Of a stretch of DNA of 64,000 nt, positions 17,926-26,669 are shown piece after piece. Position 1 is the first letter of the stretch; each line of letters begins with the position of its first letter. The stretch lies in the NCBI GenBank assembly GCA_050949165.1, contig JBMNFF010000001.1:930001-994000 (forward strand), read 5' to 3'. The notes beneath the pieces were generated by a model that saw only the letters and a program-made list of their open reading frames with translations, was not told the DNA's origin and made no database searches. The position numbers and the translations under genes are program-made. The stretch is from DAIOXA01 sp050949165 (GTDB taxonomy: Bacteria; Bacillota; Proteinivoracia; UBA4975).

Positions 17926-18104
17926 TCTTCTGCTTTTTTGCCCTTTCCCCGTTTGCGCTGCTTTACGCATTCCGTCAGCAGGTATTCAATCTGGCCGTTG
18001 ATGGAGCGAAAATCATCCTCTGCCCAGGCCGCGAGCTCTTGCCAAAGGGACAACGACAGCCGCAATAACAGTTTCTTACTCTTTTCCGTTTCCTTGCTAT
18101 TCAT
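17922..18104 (-). CDS. Small ribbon-helix-helix (Arc-like) protein
   Basis: 60 residues, MNSKETEKSKKLLLRLSLSL followed by WQELAAWAEDDFRSINGQIEYLL and a basic tail. The strand-helix-helix layout and the RSINGQIEYLL helix are those of Arc-type DNA-binding proteins. It follows the SPFH gene by 32 bases on the same strand, and a perfect inverted repeat sits upstream of the SPFH gene, so it may autoregulate the pair. Confidence 0.75.
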   Translation of the reverse strand: MNSKETEKSKKLLLRLSLSLWQELAAWAEDDFRSINGQIEYLLTECVKQRKRGKGKKAEE

Positions 18105-18136
18105 TTATCCTCGTCCCTTAACCAGTTTATCCATCG

Positions 18137-19156
18137 TTAATACAACGATCCGCTGTTGACCACAGGCTGGGCATCCCGGTTTCCGCACAGGACCACCAGG
18201 AGATTGCTGACCATCGCCGCCTTACGCTCTTCATCCAATTGCACTATTTCATTTTCATTGAGCTTGGCCAGGGCCATCTCCACCATGCCCACCGCCCCTT
18301 CGACAATCATCTGCCGGGCGTCGATGATTGCCGCGGCCTGCTGCCGCTGCAACATGGCGGCAGCGATTTCCGGAGCATAGGCCAGATGGGTGATCTTGGC
18401 CTCCAGGATCTCCAAACCGGCAATTTCCACCTTTTCCTGGATTTCCTGCTTTAACTTTTCTGCAACCTCCAGGCTGCTGCTGCGCAGGGTCTTCTCATTA
18501 TCATCCCCAAAAGTGTCATAGGGGTAGAGCCGGACGATATTGCGCAGGGCAGCGTCGCTCTGAATGGACAGGAATTCAGTATAATTGTCCACATTGAACA
18601 CGGCCTTCACTGTATTGACGACCCGCCAGATTACCACAATCCCGATGATGACGGGATTCCCCAAGAGGTCGTTGACCTTCTGCTTTTCATTGTTCAAAGT
18701 CATGGTCTTTAAAGAAATCTTCTTATTGGGAATCTGGATACTGGTTGAGGTGGTCCCCGATGCAGTCTGTTTAACTGAGATGGTGCCGGAGGAAGTAAGG
18801 GGGCTGGCAGGGTTGAACGCTATAGCAAAGGGATTGACAAAGTAGAACCCTGCTCCCCGGAGGGTGCCGTAATACTTACCAAAAAGGGTCAAGACAAGCG
18901 CTTCATTAGGCTTTAGCACCTTGAGGCCGGCAAAAATGATGGGGCCAACGATGAGGAAATAGACGCTGCCGAGGACGACGGCAGCTGTGCCGAGAGCATT
19001 ACTGCCCCGATTGATTAGGGTAATACCCCAGATAAAGACAGCGACGGCCGCCAGCACCAGGACAATGTTCAACAAGAGCACAAACAAACCATTGGTGGTC
19101 CTGGGGGTAATCTCCCGATCATGCTGCGGTTTCCCCTTTAGGCTGGGCGTTGACAT
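18137..19156 (-). CDS. SPFH (band 7/stomatin-like) membrane protein
   Basis: 339 residues: two N-terminal membrane segments (about residues 25-45 and 50-75), then an SPFH domain (VLKPNEALVLTLFGKYYGTL, VIWRVVNTVKAVFNVDNY) and a helical stretch EKLKQEIQEKVEIAGLEILEAKITHLAYAPEIAAAMLQRQQ cut short into a compact tail. Such proteins form membrane-bound oligomers, and the role here is unknown. The ATG at 19156 follows AGAAAGGGG. Gene pair with the RHH protein downstream. Confidence 0.88.
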   Translation of the reverse strand: MSTPSLKGKPQHDREITPRTTNGLFVLLLNIVLVLAAVAVFIWGITLINRGSNALGTAAVVLGSVYFLIVGPIIFAGLKVLKPNEALVLTLFGKYYGTLRGAGFYFVNPFAIAFNPASPLTSSGTISVKQTASGTTSTSIQIPNKKISLKTMTLNNEKQKVNDLLGNPVIIGIVVIWRVVNTVKAVFNVDNYTEFLSIQSDAALRNIVRLYPYDTFGDDNEKTLRSSSLEVAEKLKQEIQEKVEIAGLEILEAKITHLAYAPEIAAAMLQRQQAAAIIDARQMIVEGAVGMVEMALAKLNENEIVQLDEERKAAMVSNLLVVLCGNRDAQPVVNSGSLY

Positions 19157-19185
19157 CGGCAAAACCCCTTTCTGATATATAGATG

Positions 19186-19200
19186 ATATCATTATGATAT
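19186..19200. promoter_or_regulatory. Candidate operator of the SPFH/RHH pair
   Basis: Perfect inverted repeat ATATCAT-T-ATGATAT lying between the -10 box and the SPFH start, where a repressor would block transcription. Confidence 0.5.
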
Positions 19201-19209
19201 TATACCTAT

Positions 19210-19237
19210 ATTATAGCCGCCCCAGCAGTAATGTCAA
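19210..19237 (-). promoter_or_regulatory. Promoter of the SPFH/RHH genes
   Basis: Minus strand TTGACA (19232-19237), a 16-base spacer and TATAAT (19210-19215); both boxes are perfect consensus. Confidence 0.8.
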
Positions 19238-19334
19238 TACTTTCCTGAAAAACGCGCGGCCATCTTGATAGCAGTGGGTCGAGTTAATAATTTCTGCATA
19301 AAATTAACCACTGAGAACCGTCCCCAGTGGTTAA

Positions 19335-19358
19335 CAAAAAAGGACCGGTTTCCGGTCC
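19335..19358 (-). terminator. Ferredoxin terminator
   Basis: Minus strand GGACCGGAAACCGGTCC followed by a T run. Confidence 0.85.
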
Positions 19359-19370
19359 AACGGGCGAAGC

Positions 19371-19541
19371 TTAATCCTCTTCGATTGCTTCGGCGGGGCA
19401 GCTGTCTGCGCAAGCGCCACAACTGATGCAGACATCGGCATCAATTATGTATTGGTCGTCACCTTCGCTGATGGCGCCAACGGGACAGGTGTCCGCACAT
19501 GCTCCACAAGTAATGCAAGCGTCAGTGATTTTAAAGGCCAT
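19371..19541 (-). CDS. 2[4Fe-4S] ferredoxin
   Basis: 56-residue clostridial-type electron carrier. Two CxxCxxCxxxCP motifs: CITCGACADTCP and CISCGACADSCP, each with the Pro after the last Cys. The start ATG follows GGGGGTGCAATAA. A single-gene unit between its own terminator and the lysS promoter region. Electron partners cannot be read from the context. Confidence 0.93.
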   Translation of the reverse strand: MAFKITDACITCGACADTCPVGAISEGDDQYIIDADVCISCGACADSCPAEAIEED

Positions 19542-19643
19542 TTATTGCACCCCCTTTGTGCTGATGACAATGTTAATTATAGCACAAGCTCTGGAGGGTG
19601 TCAGCAGTTTTATTATTACATTATGGTTTCCGAAAGGCCCTCC

Positions 19644-19673
19644 TTGACTTTACCTGGGTTTCCTTGGTATAAT
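19644..19673 (+). promoter_or_regulatory. Promoter of the T-box/lysS unit
   Basis: TTGACT, an 18-base spacer, then TATAAT. Confidence 0.75.
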
Positions 19674-19685
19674 CCCCTCAAACTG

Positions 19686-19920
19686 TGATGCGGAAGCGTC
19701 GGGGATACGCTGATTGCCAGAGAGCTGGCGGCGGGTGCAAGCCAGCATCAGCTCCCAGATAAAAAGCCGCGGAGTGCAGCGAGAAAAACGGGCCCAGGCC
19801 CGGACCGAACCTGCCGGTTGTCCACCGTTACAGGACAATAGAGTGAGCTGTGGCTACACAGCTAATCTGGGTGGTACCGCGAACAGGCCTTCGTCCCCGA
19901 GTTGGGCGAAGGTTTATTTT
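19686..19920 (+). promoter_or_regulatory. T-box leader in front of lysS
   Basis: tRNA-sensing leader. The conserved T-box GGGTGGTACCGCG is at 19869-19881, followed by a terminator stem CCTTCGTCCC/GGGCGAAGG (19888-19912) with a T-rich tail. The upstream 120 bases hold stem I elements, and an AAA in CCCAGATAAAAAGCC is the likely lysine specifier. Uncharged tRNA-Lys should favour read-through. The specifier position is inferred, not folded. Confidence 0.88.
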
Positions 19921-19938
19921 ATATATGGAGGTTGTGAA

Positions 19939-21387
19939 ATGGAACAAGCCGATTATCGTCTGGAAAAACTGAAGCTGCTTACAGAATTGGGGATACCTGC
20001 GTACCCCGACAGCTTTTCTGTAACCCATACCCTGGAAAGCATCTCCGGCCTGGAAGACGGCGCCCAGGTCAGAATCGCCGGCCGGATGGTGGCCAAGCGC
20101 AGATTGGGCAAGCTCACCTTCGCCCATCTCCAGGATATCCAGGGCCGGGCTCAGATTTGCCTGCAGGTCGACCACCTGGGCGAAGGCTATAAGACCTTCC
20201 ACAAGATTACCGACATAGGAGATTTCCTGGGCGTTGCCGGGGAAGTGTTTACCACCAAGACCGGCGAGAAGACGGTGATGGTCAGCGAATATGCCTTCCT
20301 GGGCAAGGCCCTGCGGGAACTGCCGGAGAAATGGCATGGCCTCAAGGATGTGGAACTGCGCTATCGTCAGCGCTACCTGGACCTGATTGCCAACCCCGAG
20401 AGCCGGCGGGTCTTTCTACTCCGCTCTCAGATGTTGCGGGCAATCCGCAATTTCCTGGAAGGGCGGGGCTTCATCGAGGTGGAGACGCAAATTCTCACCA
20501 ACCAGCCCTCGGGCGCCCTGGCCTCCCCCTTCATCACCCATCATAATGCCCTGGACATCGACCTCTACTTGAGGATAGCCCCGGAGACCTATCTCAAGCG
20601 CCTGGTGGTGGGGGGCTTCACCCATGTCTTTGAGGTGGCCCGTTGCTTCCGCAATGAGGGCATCAGCACCACGCACCTCCAGGACTTTACCATGATCGAG
20701 GGGTACAGCGCTTACTTTAACTACAAGGACAATATGCAACTGATGCAGGATATGATCGTGCACCTGGTTCAGGAGCTCTTCAGCTCCACCACCATTTCCA
20801 TCGGCGATCAGGAGGTGGACTTTTCCGGAGAATGGCCGACGGTCAGCTTCCGGGAACTGATTCTGAAGGATACCGGCATTGATATCGATGACTATCTCGA
20901 TGCCGCCGGGCTCCTGGCCAGAATCAAAGCCGAAGGCATCCAGCTGGAGCATGAAAACCTGCCCAGCCTGGGCAAGGGCAACCTGGTGGATGTGTTGTAC
21001 AAGAAAGTCAGCCGGCCCAAGCTGGTTCGCCCCACCTTCCTCACCGCCCATCCCGTGGAGCTCTCGCCCCTGGCCCGCAGCAATGACCATAACTCCGCCA
21101 TCAGCGACCGCTTCCAGCTCATCGTCAACGGGGCGGAAATCATCAACGGTTACTCCGAGTTGGTGGATCCCCAGGAACAGCGCCGCCGCCTGGAAGAACA
21201 GGCCCAGCTGCGCAGCCAGGGTGATGCCGAAGCCATGCCCATGGATGAGGACTATCTCAAGGCCATGGAGTATGGCATGCCGCCCATCTCCGGCTGGGGC
21301 CTCGGGGTGGACCGCCTCCTCCAGGTCCTCTTGAACCTGGACAATATCCGGGACGGAGTCCTCTTCCCCATCATGCGTCCGGAGTGA
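19939..21387 (+). CDS. lysS: Lysyl-tRNA synthetase, class II, divergent type
   Basis: Charges tRNA-Lys. 482 residues; N-terminal OB-fold with RIAGRMVAKRRLGKLTFAHL, motif 1 in FIEVETQIL, motif 2 FEVARCFRNEGISTTHLQDF and motif 3 GWGLGVDRLLQVLLNLDNIR. GGAGGTTGTGAA precedes the ATG. Several stretches differ from housekeeping enzymes: TTHLQDFTMIEGYSAYF replaces the usual RHNPEFTMMEFY type, and NGAEIINGYSEL replaces the usual GxEIGNAFSEL. That suggests a second, T-box-induced paralogue rather than the only LysRS. Confidence 0.92.
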   Translation: MEQADYRLEKLKLLTELGIPAYPDSFSVTHTLESISGLEDGAQVRIAGRMVAKRRLGKLTFAHLQDIQGRAQICLQVDHLGEGYKTFHKITDIGDFLGVAGEVFTTKTGEKTVMVSEYAFLGKALRELPEKWHGLKDVELRYRQRYLDLIANPESRRVFLLRSQMLRAIRNFLEGRGFIEVETQILTNQPSGALASPFITHHNALDIDLYLRIAPETYLKRLVVGGFTHVFEVARCFRNEGISTTHLQDFTMIEGYSAYFNYKDNMQLMQDMIVHLVQELFSSTTISIGDQEVDFSGEWPTVSFRELILKDTGIDIDDYLDAAGLLARIKAEGIQLEHENLPSLGKGNLVDVLYKKVSRPKLVRPTFLTAHPVELSPLARSNDHNSAISDRFQLIVNGAEIINGYSELVDPQEQRRRLEEQAQLRSQGDAEAMPMDEDYLKAMEYGMPPISGWGLGVDRLLQVLLNLDNIRDGVLFPIMRPE

Positions 21388-21433
21388 AACGCCGGGGACG
21401 GGACTTTCCGTCTCACCAAGCCTTAGCGCATAA

Positions 21434-21472
21434 AACACCCCCTGCCAGAAATGCGGGGGGTGTTAACTTTTT
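21434..21472 (+). terminator. lysS terminator
   Basis: AACACCCCC and GGGGGTGTT pair around a short loop, followed by AACTTTTTT. Confidence 0.8.
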
Positions 21473-21612
21473 TAGGAGAATAGTGATCTTCGACCGGGCT
21501 CCCAAAACAACGGTGACAACTGGGACAATCTGTAGCTCGCACCGGACAAACCCGTGGGCTGTCGGCGCCCGATGCCGCGGTTGCGACAATCTGAAGCGTC
21601 CCCGATGTCGCG

Positions 21613-21849
21613 TTAGATTTTGTCCAGGCGCCACCAGCCGGATTGGGGAAAGTAGCTGAGTTGGGCGGGGCGGCTGCAGGTTTCCACCACAAAGACCTGG
21701 ACCTGCTCTTCCAGGAGGGGGAAGTGCTGCCAGGTCCTGACCACCCTTTGCACCGGCCAGCGCCGCCCCCGCCACATAAATTCCAAAGGGCGGACGCTGT
21801 CGCCATCAAAGCGGGCGGTGACGGGAACCTTCTCTTCCAGCAATTTCAT
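21613..21849 (-). CDS. Small protein coupled to the SOS polymerase (DUF6504-like)
   Basis: 78 residues, MKLLEEKVPVTARFDGDSVR..., with WRGRRWPVQRVVRTW in the middle. The pattern resembles the small DUF6504 proteins I associate with error-prone polymerase loci; the assignment is from memory and context. The ATG overlaps the polymerase stop by four bases, so both are made together under the LexA-type promoter. No signal peptide or metal site is seen. Confidence 0.7.
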   Translation of the reverse strand: MKLLEEKVPVTARFDGDSVRPLEFMWRGRRWPVQRVVRTWQHFPLLEEQVQVFVVETCSRPAQLSYFPQSGWWRLDKI

Positions 21850-24761
21850 CGGGTCAACACTCCTTCCAGGGGCCGCAGTTCCACATCGAGCAGACGCCCG
21901 CCCTGGACCTGCCCCCGGGCCCAGACCCAGAAGGCAGGAATGGGGCCGGGGTATTTGGCCTGGACCTGGGCGCTGAAGTCATCTAAAGTGATATTGCCGT
22001 AGCGGCGGTTGACCACGGCGGCGGCCAGGGCCACCCACCGCCCCTGGGGCAGGGCGGCGATGTCGGCAGCCTCAACCCGGGGCAGGCCCCAGGGGGGAAG
22101 CTGAGCCGCCAGCCAATCCCGGTCCAGGACCAAGCCGAGACTGGCAAACACCCCCGCCGCTTTTTGGTCGGGGTCCAGGTCCGGCAGATCCGGCAACCAC
22201 AGGGGCCCGGCCTCCCGAACTTGCCCCAGCATGTCCGGAGGATTGGGACGGGCGGCAGCCAGCATGGGCAGAGCTGCCAGGAGTTTGCGCCGATTGGGCT
22301 CCAGGCAGTCCAGGGCCCCGGCCTGGACCAAGCCCCGCAGAACTGCCTCGCCGGGCTGTACCCGGGCCAGGAAATCCTGAAGATCAGAGAAAGGGCTTTT
22401 GCCCCGGGCTTGAACCAACCGGGCTCCATCGGCCCCCAGCCCCTTTACATAATCCAGCCCCAGACGAATTGCCTTTCCCTCCACCTGGGTGCTGACGCCG
22501 CTCCTGTTCACACAGGGGGGCAGGACGGGGATCCTCAAGCGAATCGCCTCATTCACATAGCTCTGGGGCGGGTAGTAGCCCATGCGGGTGGCCAGCAGGG
22601 CGGCGCAAAAGTGGGCAGGCCAGTGGGCCTTGAGAAAGACCGTGGCCAGGGCCAGGTGCCCGTAGGCAGCGCTATGGGCCCGGTTAAAGGCATAGCCGGA
22701 GAACTCCACCAGGATATCCAGGAGCTCCTGGGCCAGTTCCCGGGAATATCCCCGCGCCTGGGCCCGGGTGCAGAATTCCCGGGTCAAATCCTGCATCTCC
22801 TCCCGTCGCAGCTTGGCCACCGCCCGGCGCAACATGTCGGCCTCGCCAGGACTGTAGCCGGCGATGACCTGGGCCACCTGCATGACCTGCTCCTGGTAGA
22901 GGAGGACGCCGTAGGTATCCCCCAGCACCGGCTCCAGATCGGGATGCCAGTATTCCACCGGCTCCCGGCCGTGGCGGCGGCGGACATAGTGCTCCACCAT
23001 TCCCGCCTGCCAGGGCCCCGGCCGATACAGGGAGAGGAGGGCGATGACATCCTCCACACCCTGGGGGCAAAGGCGCTTCATCAAAGTGCGCATGCCCTCG
23101 CTCTCCAGCTGAAAGCAGCCCAGGGTCCCCCCCTGCTGTAGCAATTTGAGGGTGGCAGGATCGTGGGGGTCATAGCGCCGGGCCACCCGGGCCCGGCCAA
23201 TTTGGGCAGTGACTTGCTGGTTTACCGTCAGGCCCCGCACCGCCAGGAGATCCATCTTTAAAAGACCCATCTCCTCCACCCCATCCTTATCCCACTGGGA
23301 GCAGATGTCCCCGCCGCTGGAGCGGAGCAGGGGGACGAGATTATTCAAAGGGAAGGGAGTGATGAGGAGGCCGCCGGGATGCACCGAGGTGTGGCGCACC
23401 CGCCCCTCCAACTGGGCGGCCAGAGCAAACCAGCGCTGCCAGGGCGGGCGGCCTGCCTGGGCCGCCAACTGGGGATTTTCCTGCAATATGGCTGCCAGGC
23501 TGCCATGGGATGGAACCCGGCGGCAGAGGGCATCCACCTCCCGCTTAGGAAACCCCAGGGCCCGGCCGGCATCCCGGAGACTGCCCCGGGGGCCGAAGGT
23601 GCTGTAAGTGGCAATCTGGCAGGTGTGCTCCCGACCATGGCGCTGGACGGCGTAGGCAAAGACCTCATCCCGGCGCAGATAGCAGAAATCCATGTCGATA
23701 TCCGGCATGCTGACCCGGCCGGGGTTGAGGAAGCGCTCGAAGTACAGGTTATAGGCCAGGGGGTCCACCCGGGTTATGTCCAGGAGGTAAGCGACGATGC
23801 TGCCCCCGGCGGAGCCCCGGCCCGGGCCCACGGCGATGCCCTGACTGCGGGCAAAGCGAACCAGATCCCAACAAATCAGAAAGTAGGAAGCAAAGCCCAT
23901 GGCCTCGATGACCTTGAGCTCCATAGCCAGGCGTGCCTCGGCCTCCTCCCGGTCCTTGGGGTAGCGGCGCTCCAGGCCCCGGAGGCAGAGGCTGCGCAGA
24001 AAGGGCACATCATCCTCACAAAAGCGGGGGAGAAAGAACCTGCCCAGGGGCAACTCTCCTCCCGCCCGCTCCGCCAGGGCCCGGGCCCCAGCCAGAGACT
24101 CAGGGCAAGGAGTATAAAATTTTTCCAACTCTGCCGGGGGCAGTAGCCCGGCCCCCGTGGCTCCAGGCGAGCCGGAAATCCTGGTCAGGGCCCGGTAAGC
24201 CAGCTCCTGCCTGGGCTCCACCCAGCGCACTGGCGGGCTGACGGCAACCTGGGCGCCGACGGCCTGGGCCAGCTCGCCCACTGCCGTCCACAAGGTCTGG
24301 TCGCGGGTAAGCCCCAGCCAGAAATCCTCCCCCGCCAGGCCCTTTAATTCCCGGGCCAGGGCCAAGGCCCCGGAGTAGTCCCCCCGGCCCAGGCAGCGGT
24401 AGATCTCGCTGCCCCCACCGGCCAAAACCAAGAGCTTCCCCCCTTCCAGAGAACAGAGGGGAGCCGCCCCCGCCAGGGCTGCTCCATTGACGGCGGCCAC
24501 CAGGGGCGCCGGCTCGGCTCCCCGCCGGAGAAACAAAGCCAGGTCTCCCTGGCCAACAACCCTCACCGTCGCCCCCAAGAGGGGGCGCACCCCCGCCTTG
24601 CGGGCTGCGGTGACAAATTCCACGACGCCGTGGAGGGAATTGACATCCGTCAGGGCCACCTCTCGGTAACCCAGATTTGCCGCGGCCTTGACCAGCTCGG
24701 CGGGAGCAGGAACGGCCTCGAGGAAACTAAAATGACTGCGGGTGTTGAGTAGCGGCAACAT
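21846..24761 (-). CDS. DnaE-type DNA polymerase, probably error-prone (DnaE2-like)
   Basis: C-family polymerase of 971 residues, shorter than replicative DnaE (1140 in this window). Catalytic PDIDMDFCYLRRDE near residue 352 and FERFLNPGRVSMPD are intact; a helix-hairpin-helix region and a short OB-like end follow. The PHP domain is degenerate: NTRSHFSFLEA and ALTDVNSLHGV lack metal ligands seen in HxH and TDH. GGGAGGGTCATCG precedes the ATG. A LexA box overlaps the promoter, so it should be made after DNA damage for lesion bypass. No imuA or imuB is nearby. Confidence 0.87.
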   Translation of the reverse strand: MLPLLNTRSHFSFLEAVPAPAELVKAAANLGYREVALTDVNSLHGVVEFVTAARKAGVRPLLGATVRVVGQGDLALFLRRGAEPAPLVAAVNGAALAGAAPLCSLEGGKLLVLAGGGSEIYRCLGRGDYSGALALARELKGLAGEDFWLGLTRDQTLWTAVGELAQAVGAQVAVSPPVRWVEPRQELAYRALTRISGSPGATGAGLLPPAELEKFYTPCPESLAGARALAERAGGELPLGRFFLPRFCEDDVPFLRSLCLRGLERRYPKDREEAEARLAMELKVIEAMGFASYFLICWDLVRFARSQGIAVGPGRGSAGGSIVAYLLDITRVDPLAYNLYFERFLNPGRVSMPDIDMDFCYLRRDEVFAYAVQRHGREHTCQIATYSTFGPRGSLRDAGRALGFPKREVDALCRRVPSHGSLAAILQENPQLAAQAGRPPWQRWFALAAQLEGRVRHTSVHPGGLLITPFPLNNLVPLLRSSGGDICSQWDKDGVEEMGLLKMDLLAVRGLTVNQQVTAQIGRARVARRYDPHDPATLKLLQQGGTLGCFQLESEGMRTLMKRLCPQGVEDVIALLSLYRPGPWQAGMVEHYVRRRHGREPVEYWHPDLEPVLGDTYGVLLYQEQVMQVAQVIAGYSPGEADMLRRAVAKLRREEMQDLTREFCTRAQARGYSRELAQELLDILVEFSGYAFNRAHSAAYGHLALATVFLKAHWPAHFCAALLATRMGYYPPQSYVNEAIRLRIPVLPPCVNRSGVSTQVEGKAIRLGLDYVKGLGADGARLVQARGKSPFSDLQDFLARVQPGEAVLRGLVQAGALDCLEPNRRKLLAALPMLAAARPNPPDMLGQVREAGPLWLPDLPDLDPDQKAAGVFASLGLVLDRDWLAAQLPPWGLPRVEAADIAALPQGRWVALAAAVVNRRYGNITLDDFSAQVQAKYPGPIPAFWVWARGQVQGGRLLDVELRPLEGVLTR

Positions 24762-24773
24762 CGATGACCCTCC

Positions 24774-24787
24774 CGAACATACGTTTG
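24774..24787. promoter_or_regulatory. LexA (SOS) box
   Basis: CGAACATACGTTTG fits the Gram-positive consensus CGAACRNRYGTTYG at every position. It lies just downstream of the -10 box, where LexA would block initiation. Confidence 0.88.
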
Positions 24788-24792
24788 TATAT

Positions 24793-24822
24793 ATTATGCC
24801 ACGGAACCGCCCCCGCAGTCAA
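24793..24822 (-). promoter_or_regulatory. Promoter of the SOS polymerase gene
   Basis: Minus strand TTGACT (24817-24822), an 18-base spacer and CATAAT (24793-24798). Confidence 0.65.
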
Positions 24823-24891
24823 AGGTCAGGAAATGGAAAAAGATTCAGGGTGTTCTAATACTGCTTATTAACCCCGCCGGGAAATATTGCC

Positions 24892-24915
24892 AAAAAAACC
24901 GCCCGAGGGCGGTTA
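24892..24915 (-). terminator. MFS gene terminator
   Basis: Minus strand AACCGCCCTCGGGCGGTT followed by seven T; the stem includes the stop codon. Confidence 0.85.
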
Positions 24916-26187
24916 AATTGCTTGTATCTCTTTATTTCCGGCCAACAGGAGCACCACCATCAGCATGGCCAGGCCGGAGCCCAAAGGCACCGACCAGGGC
25001 GGCACCCTCTCGGTAATCGCCCCCGCCAGCAGGTAGGCCACGGGGGTGATGGCCATGCACATGGTCTGGACCAAGCCAAAGACCCGCCCCCGATAATTAT
25101 CTGGAGTCTGGCGCTGCATCATCACAAAGAGGGGAATGTTGACAAAGGGGTTGGCCAGGCCGGAGGCCAGCATGAGGATGAGGTAGAAGACAAAGATTGG
25201 CCCGTGGCCGAGGTCCATCAGCACCGGCGCCGCAGGAAGTCCGCTGGCCATCAAAGCTACTGCCATCGCCAGCAAGCCGAGGAAGATGGCGCGATAGCGG
25301 CGGCGGAACTCCGGCAGCATCGAGAGTAATATGGAAGAGATGAGAATCCCGGCGGGCATGAAGGCGCTTATGATGCCGTACAAGCTCGGGTCCATCTCCA
25401 GGACATTGTTGATGATATAGGGAATTGCCACGCCAAAACCCAGGCCGGCGAAGAAGTTCAGAAAGACGGCGAAGAGTCCAATGGTTAAGAGTATGGAGTT
25501 TTGGCGCAGGAAGCGAAAGCCCTCCCTCATCTGGACAAAGATGGATTCCGTCCTCGCTTCCCCTTCTGCCGCCGGCGGCGCGTTGAGGCGAAAGTCGATG
25601 AACGCCTCGGATATCGCAGAGGCGATGAAGGAGCCCCCGGCGATGAGGACAAAGATGCGGGTATCCACCAGACCGTACACCAGTCCCCCGGCGAAGGGTG
25701 CAATAATTTGGGTCAGGGAGACGATACTCTGGCTCAGGGAATTGATCCTGACAAGGTGCCGGTCACTGACCAGGTTGGGAATGGCGGCATCCAGGGCCAC
25801 ATTCAAAAAGGTGTTGGCCAATGCCAGCAGGAAGGCTGCACCGTATATAAAGGGTATCCGCAGGCCATATGAGCTGGAGATTCCGTAGAGCAACAACAGC
25901 ACAGCTCCGCAGACCAAGTCCATTCCCACCACCATCTTCTTGCGGTCAAACCTGTCGGCCAGGGCCCCGGCGAAGGGCGCCAGGATTATCCGGGGCAGGG
26001 TCCCGAAAACCAGGGTGGCGGCGAAGCTCATGGCCGAGCCGGTGACCTTCAGCACGTACAAGCCCATTACAAAACTATAGATATAGCTGCCCAGTAATGA
26101 TACCAGTTTGCCCAGCAACATCAGGACCATGTTGGGTAGCGATTTGGCTTCTACGCGGCTGTCAGTCTGGAAAACTTCTGTGGACAA
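24913..26187 (-). CDS. MFS transporter (MFS_3/EntS-like)
   Basis: 12-helix exporter of 424 residues. AGALADRFDRKKMVVGMDL is the conserved loop between helices 2 and 3, and GRVFGLVQTMCMAITPVAYLLAGAI is typical of the EntS/MFS_3 group. The start is a TTG behind GGGAGGAGTAGGG, two bases after the stop of the CopG-like gene, so the two form an operon in which the regulator probably controls the transporter. Substrate unknown. Confidence 0.88.
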   Translation of the reverse strand: MSTEVFQTDSRVEAKSLPNMVLMLLGKLVSLLGSYIYSFVMGLYVLKVTGSAMSFAATLVFGTLPRIILAPFAGALADRFDRKKMVVGMDLVCGAVLLLLYGISSSYGLRIPFIYGAAFLLALANTFLNVALDAAIPNLVSDRHLVRINSLSQSIVSLTQIIAPFAGGLVYGLVDTRIFVLIAGGSFIASAISEAFIDFRLNAPPAAEGEARTESIFVQMREGFRFLRQNSILLTIGLFAVFLNFFAGLGFGVAIPYIINNVLEMDPSLYGIISAFMPAGILISSILLSMLPEFRRRYRAIFLGLLAMAVALMASGLPAAPVLMDLGHGPIFVFYLILMLASGLANPFVNIPLFVMMQRQTPDNYRGRVFGLVQTMCMAITPVAYLLAGAITERVPPWSVPLGSGLAMLMVVLLLAGNKEIQAI

Positions 26188-26189
26188 CC

Positions 26190-26621
26190 CTACTCCTCCC
26201 TTCGCAGACCCCGCACATAATCAACTGCCGCCTGGGGCCCCCTGATCGCGCCATAAATCCTGACAGAGTCCACAGCCTGTTCCAGCAGCTCCACCTTGAC
26301 ATCCCTGGCCAGAACCAGGGCGCCGAACACAAATAACCTCAACTTCTGGCCCTGCTCTACGTACTTCGACAGTTCCCGGGCACTCAGGCTGAATATCCCC
26401 ACACCGCTCAAGGTCTTAACGGTGCCGGGCGTCGCCTGGCTTTCAATTAACTGGGTCAGGGCGGCGTCAGAAATGACGGCGTCATGCTCCCGCAACTGGT
26501 TGCGGATTGCCGTGCGGATAAAGTCGCTGCGGCTGCTGTAAAAGCCCTGCTCAGCCAGATAATCGACCTTGGCCAGGTCCACTGCATTAAGGTTAATAGT
26601 GATCTTCTCTTGACCTATCAT
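26190..26621 (-). CDS. CopG/ribbon-helix-helix transcriptional regulator
   Basis: 143 residues: N-terminal RHH domain KITINLNAVDLAKVDYLAEQGFYSSRSDFIRTAIRNQL (shown here only to define its limits, residues 5-42 approximately), then a C-terminal domain (SGVGIFSLSARELSKYVEQ, LRLFVFGALVLARDV) of unknown type, not NikR-like. The ATG follows AAGGAGGGTAAACAG. A 12-base palindrome lies just upstream of it, between promoter and gene. Probably autoregulates the operon with the MFS gene. Confidence 0.83.
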   Translation of the reverse strand: MIGQEKITINLNAVDLAKVDYLAEQGFYSSRSDFIRTAIRNQLREHDAVISDAALTQLIESQATPGTVKTLSGVGIFSLSARELSKYVEQGQKLRLFVFGALVLARDVKVELLEQAVDSVRIYGAIRGPQAAVDYVRGLRREE

Positions 26622-26641
26622 CTGTTTACCCTCCTTATACC

Positions 26642-26653
26642 ATCCATATGGAT
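26642..26653. promoter_or_regulatory. Candidate CopG-type operator
   Basis: Perfect palindrome ATCCATATGGAT between the -10 box and the ribosome site of the regulator gene. Confidence 0.5.
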
Positions 26654-26669
26654 TACCTTTGACATATTT

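Noticed and set aside
19714..19938. 75-codon N-terminal extension of LysS
   Set aside because: It is the translated T-box leader; the real start has GGAGGTTGTGAA before it.
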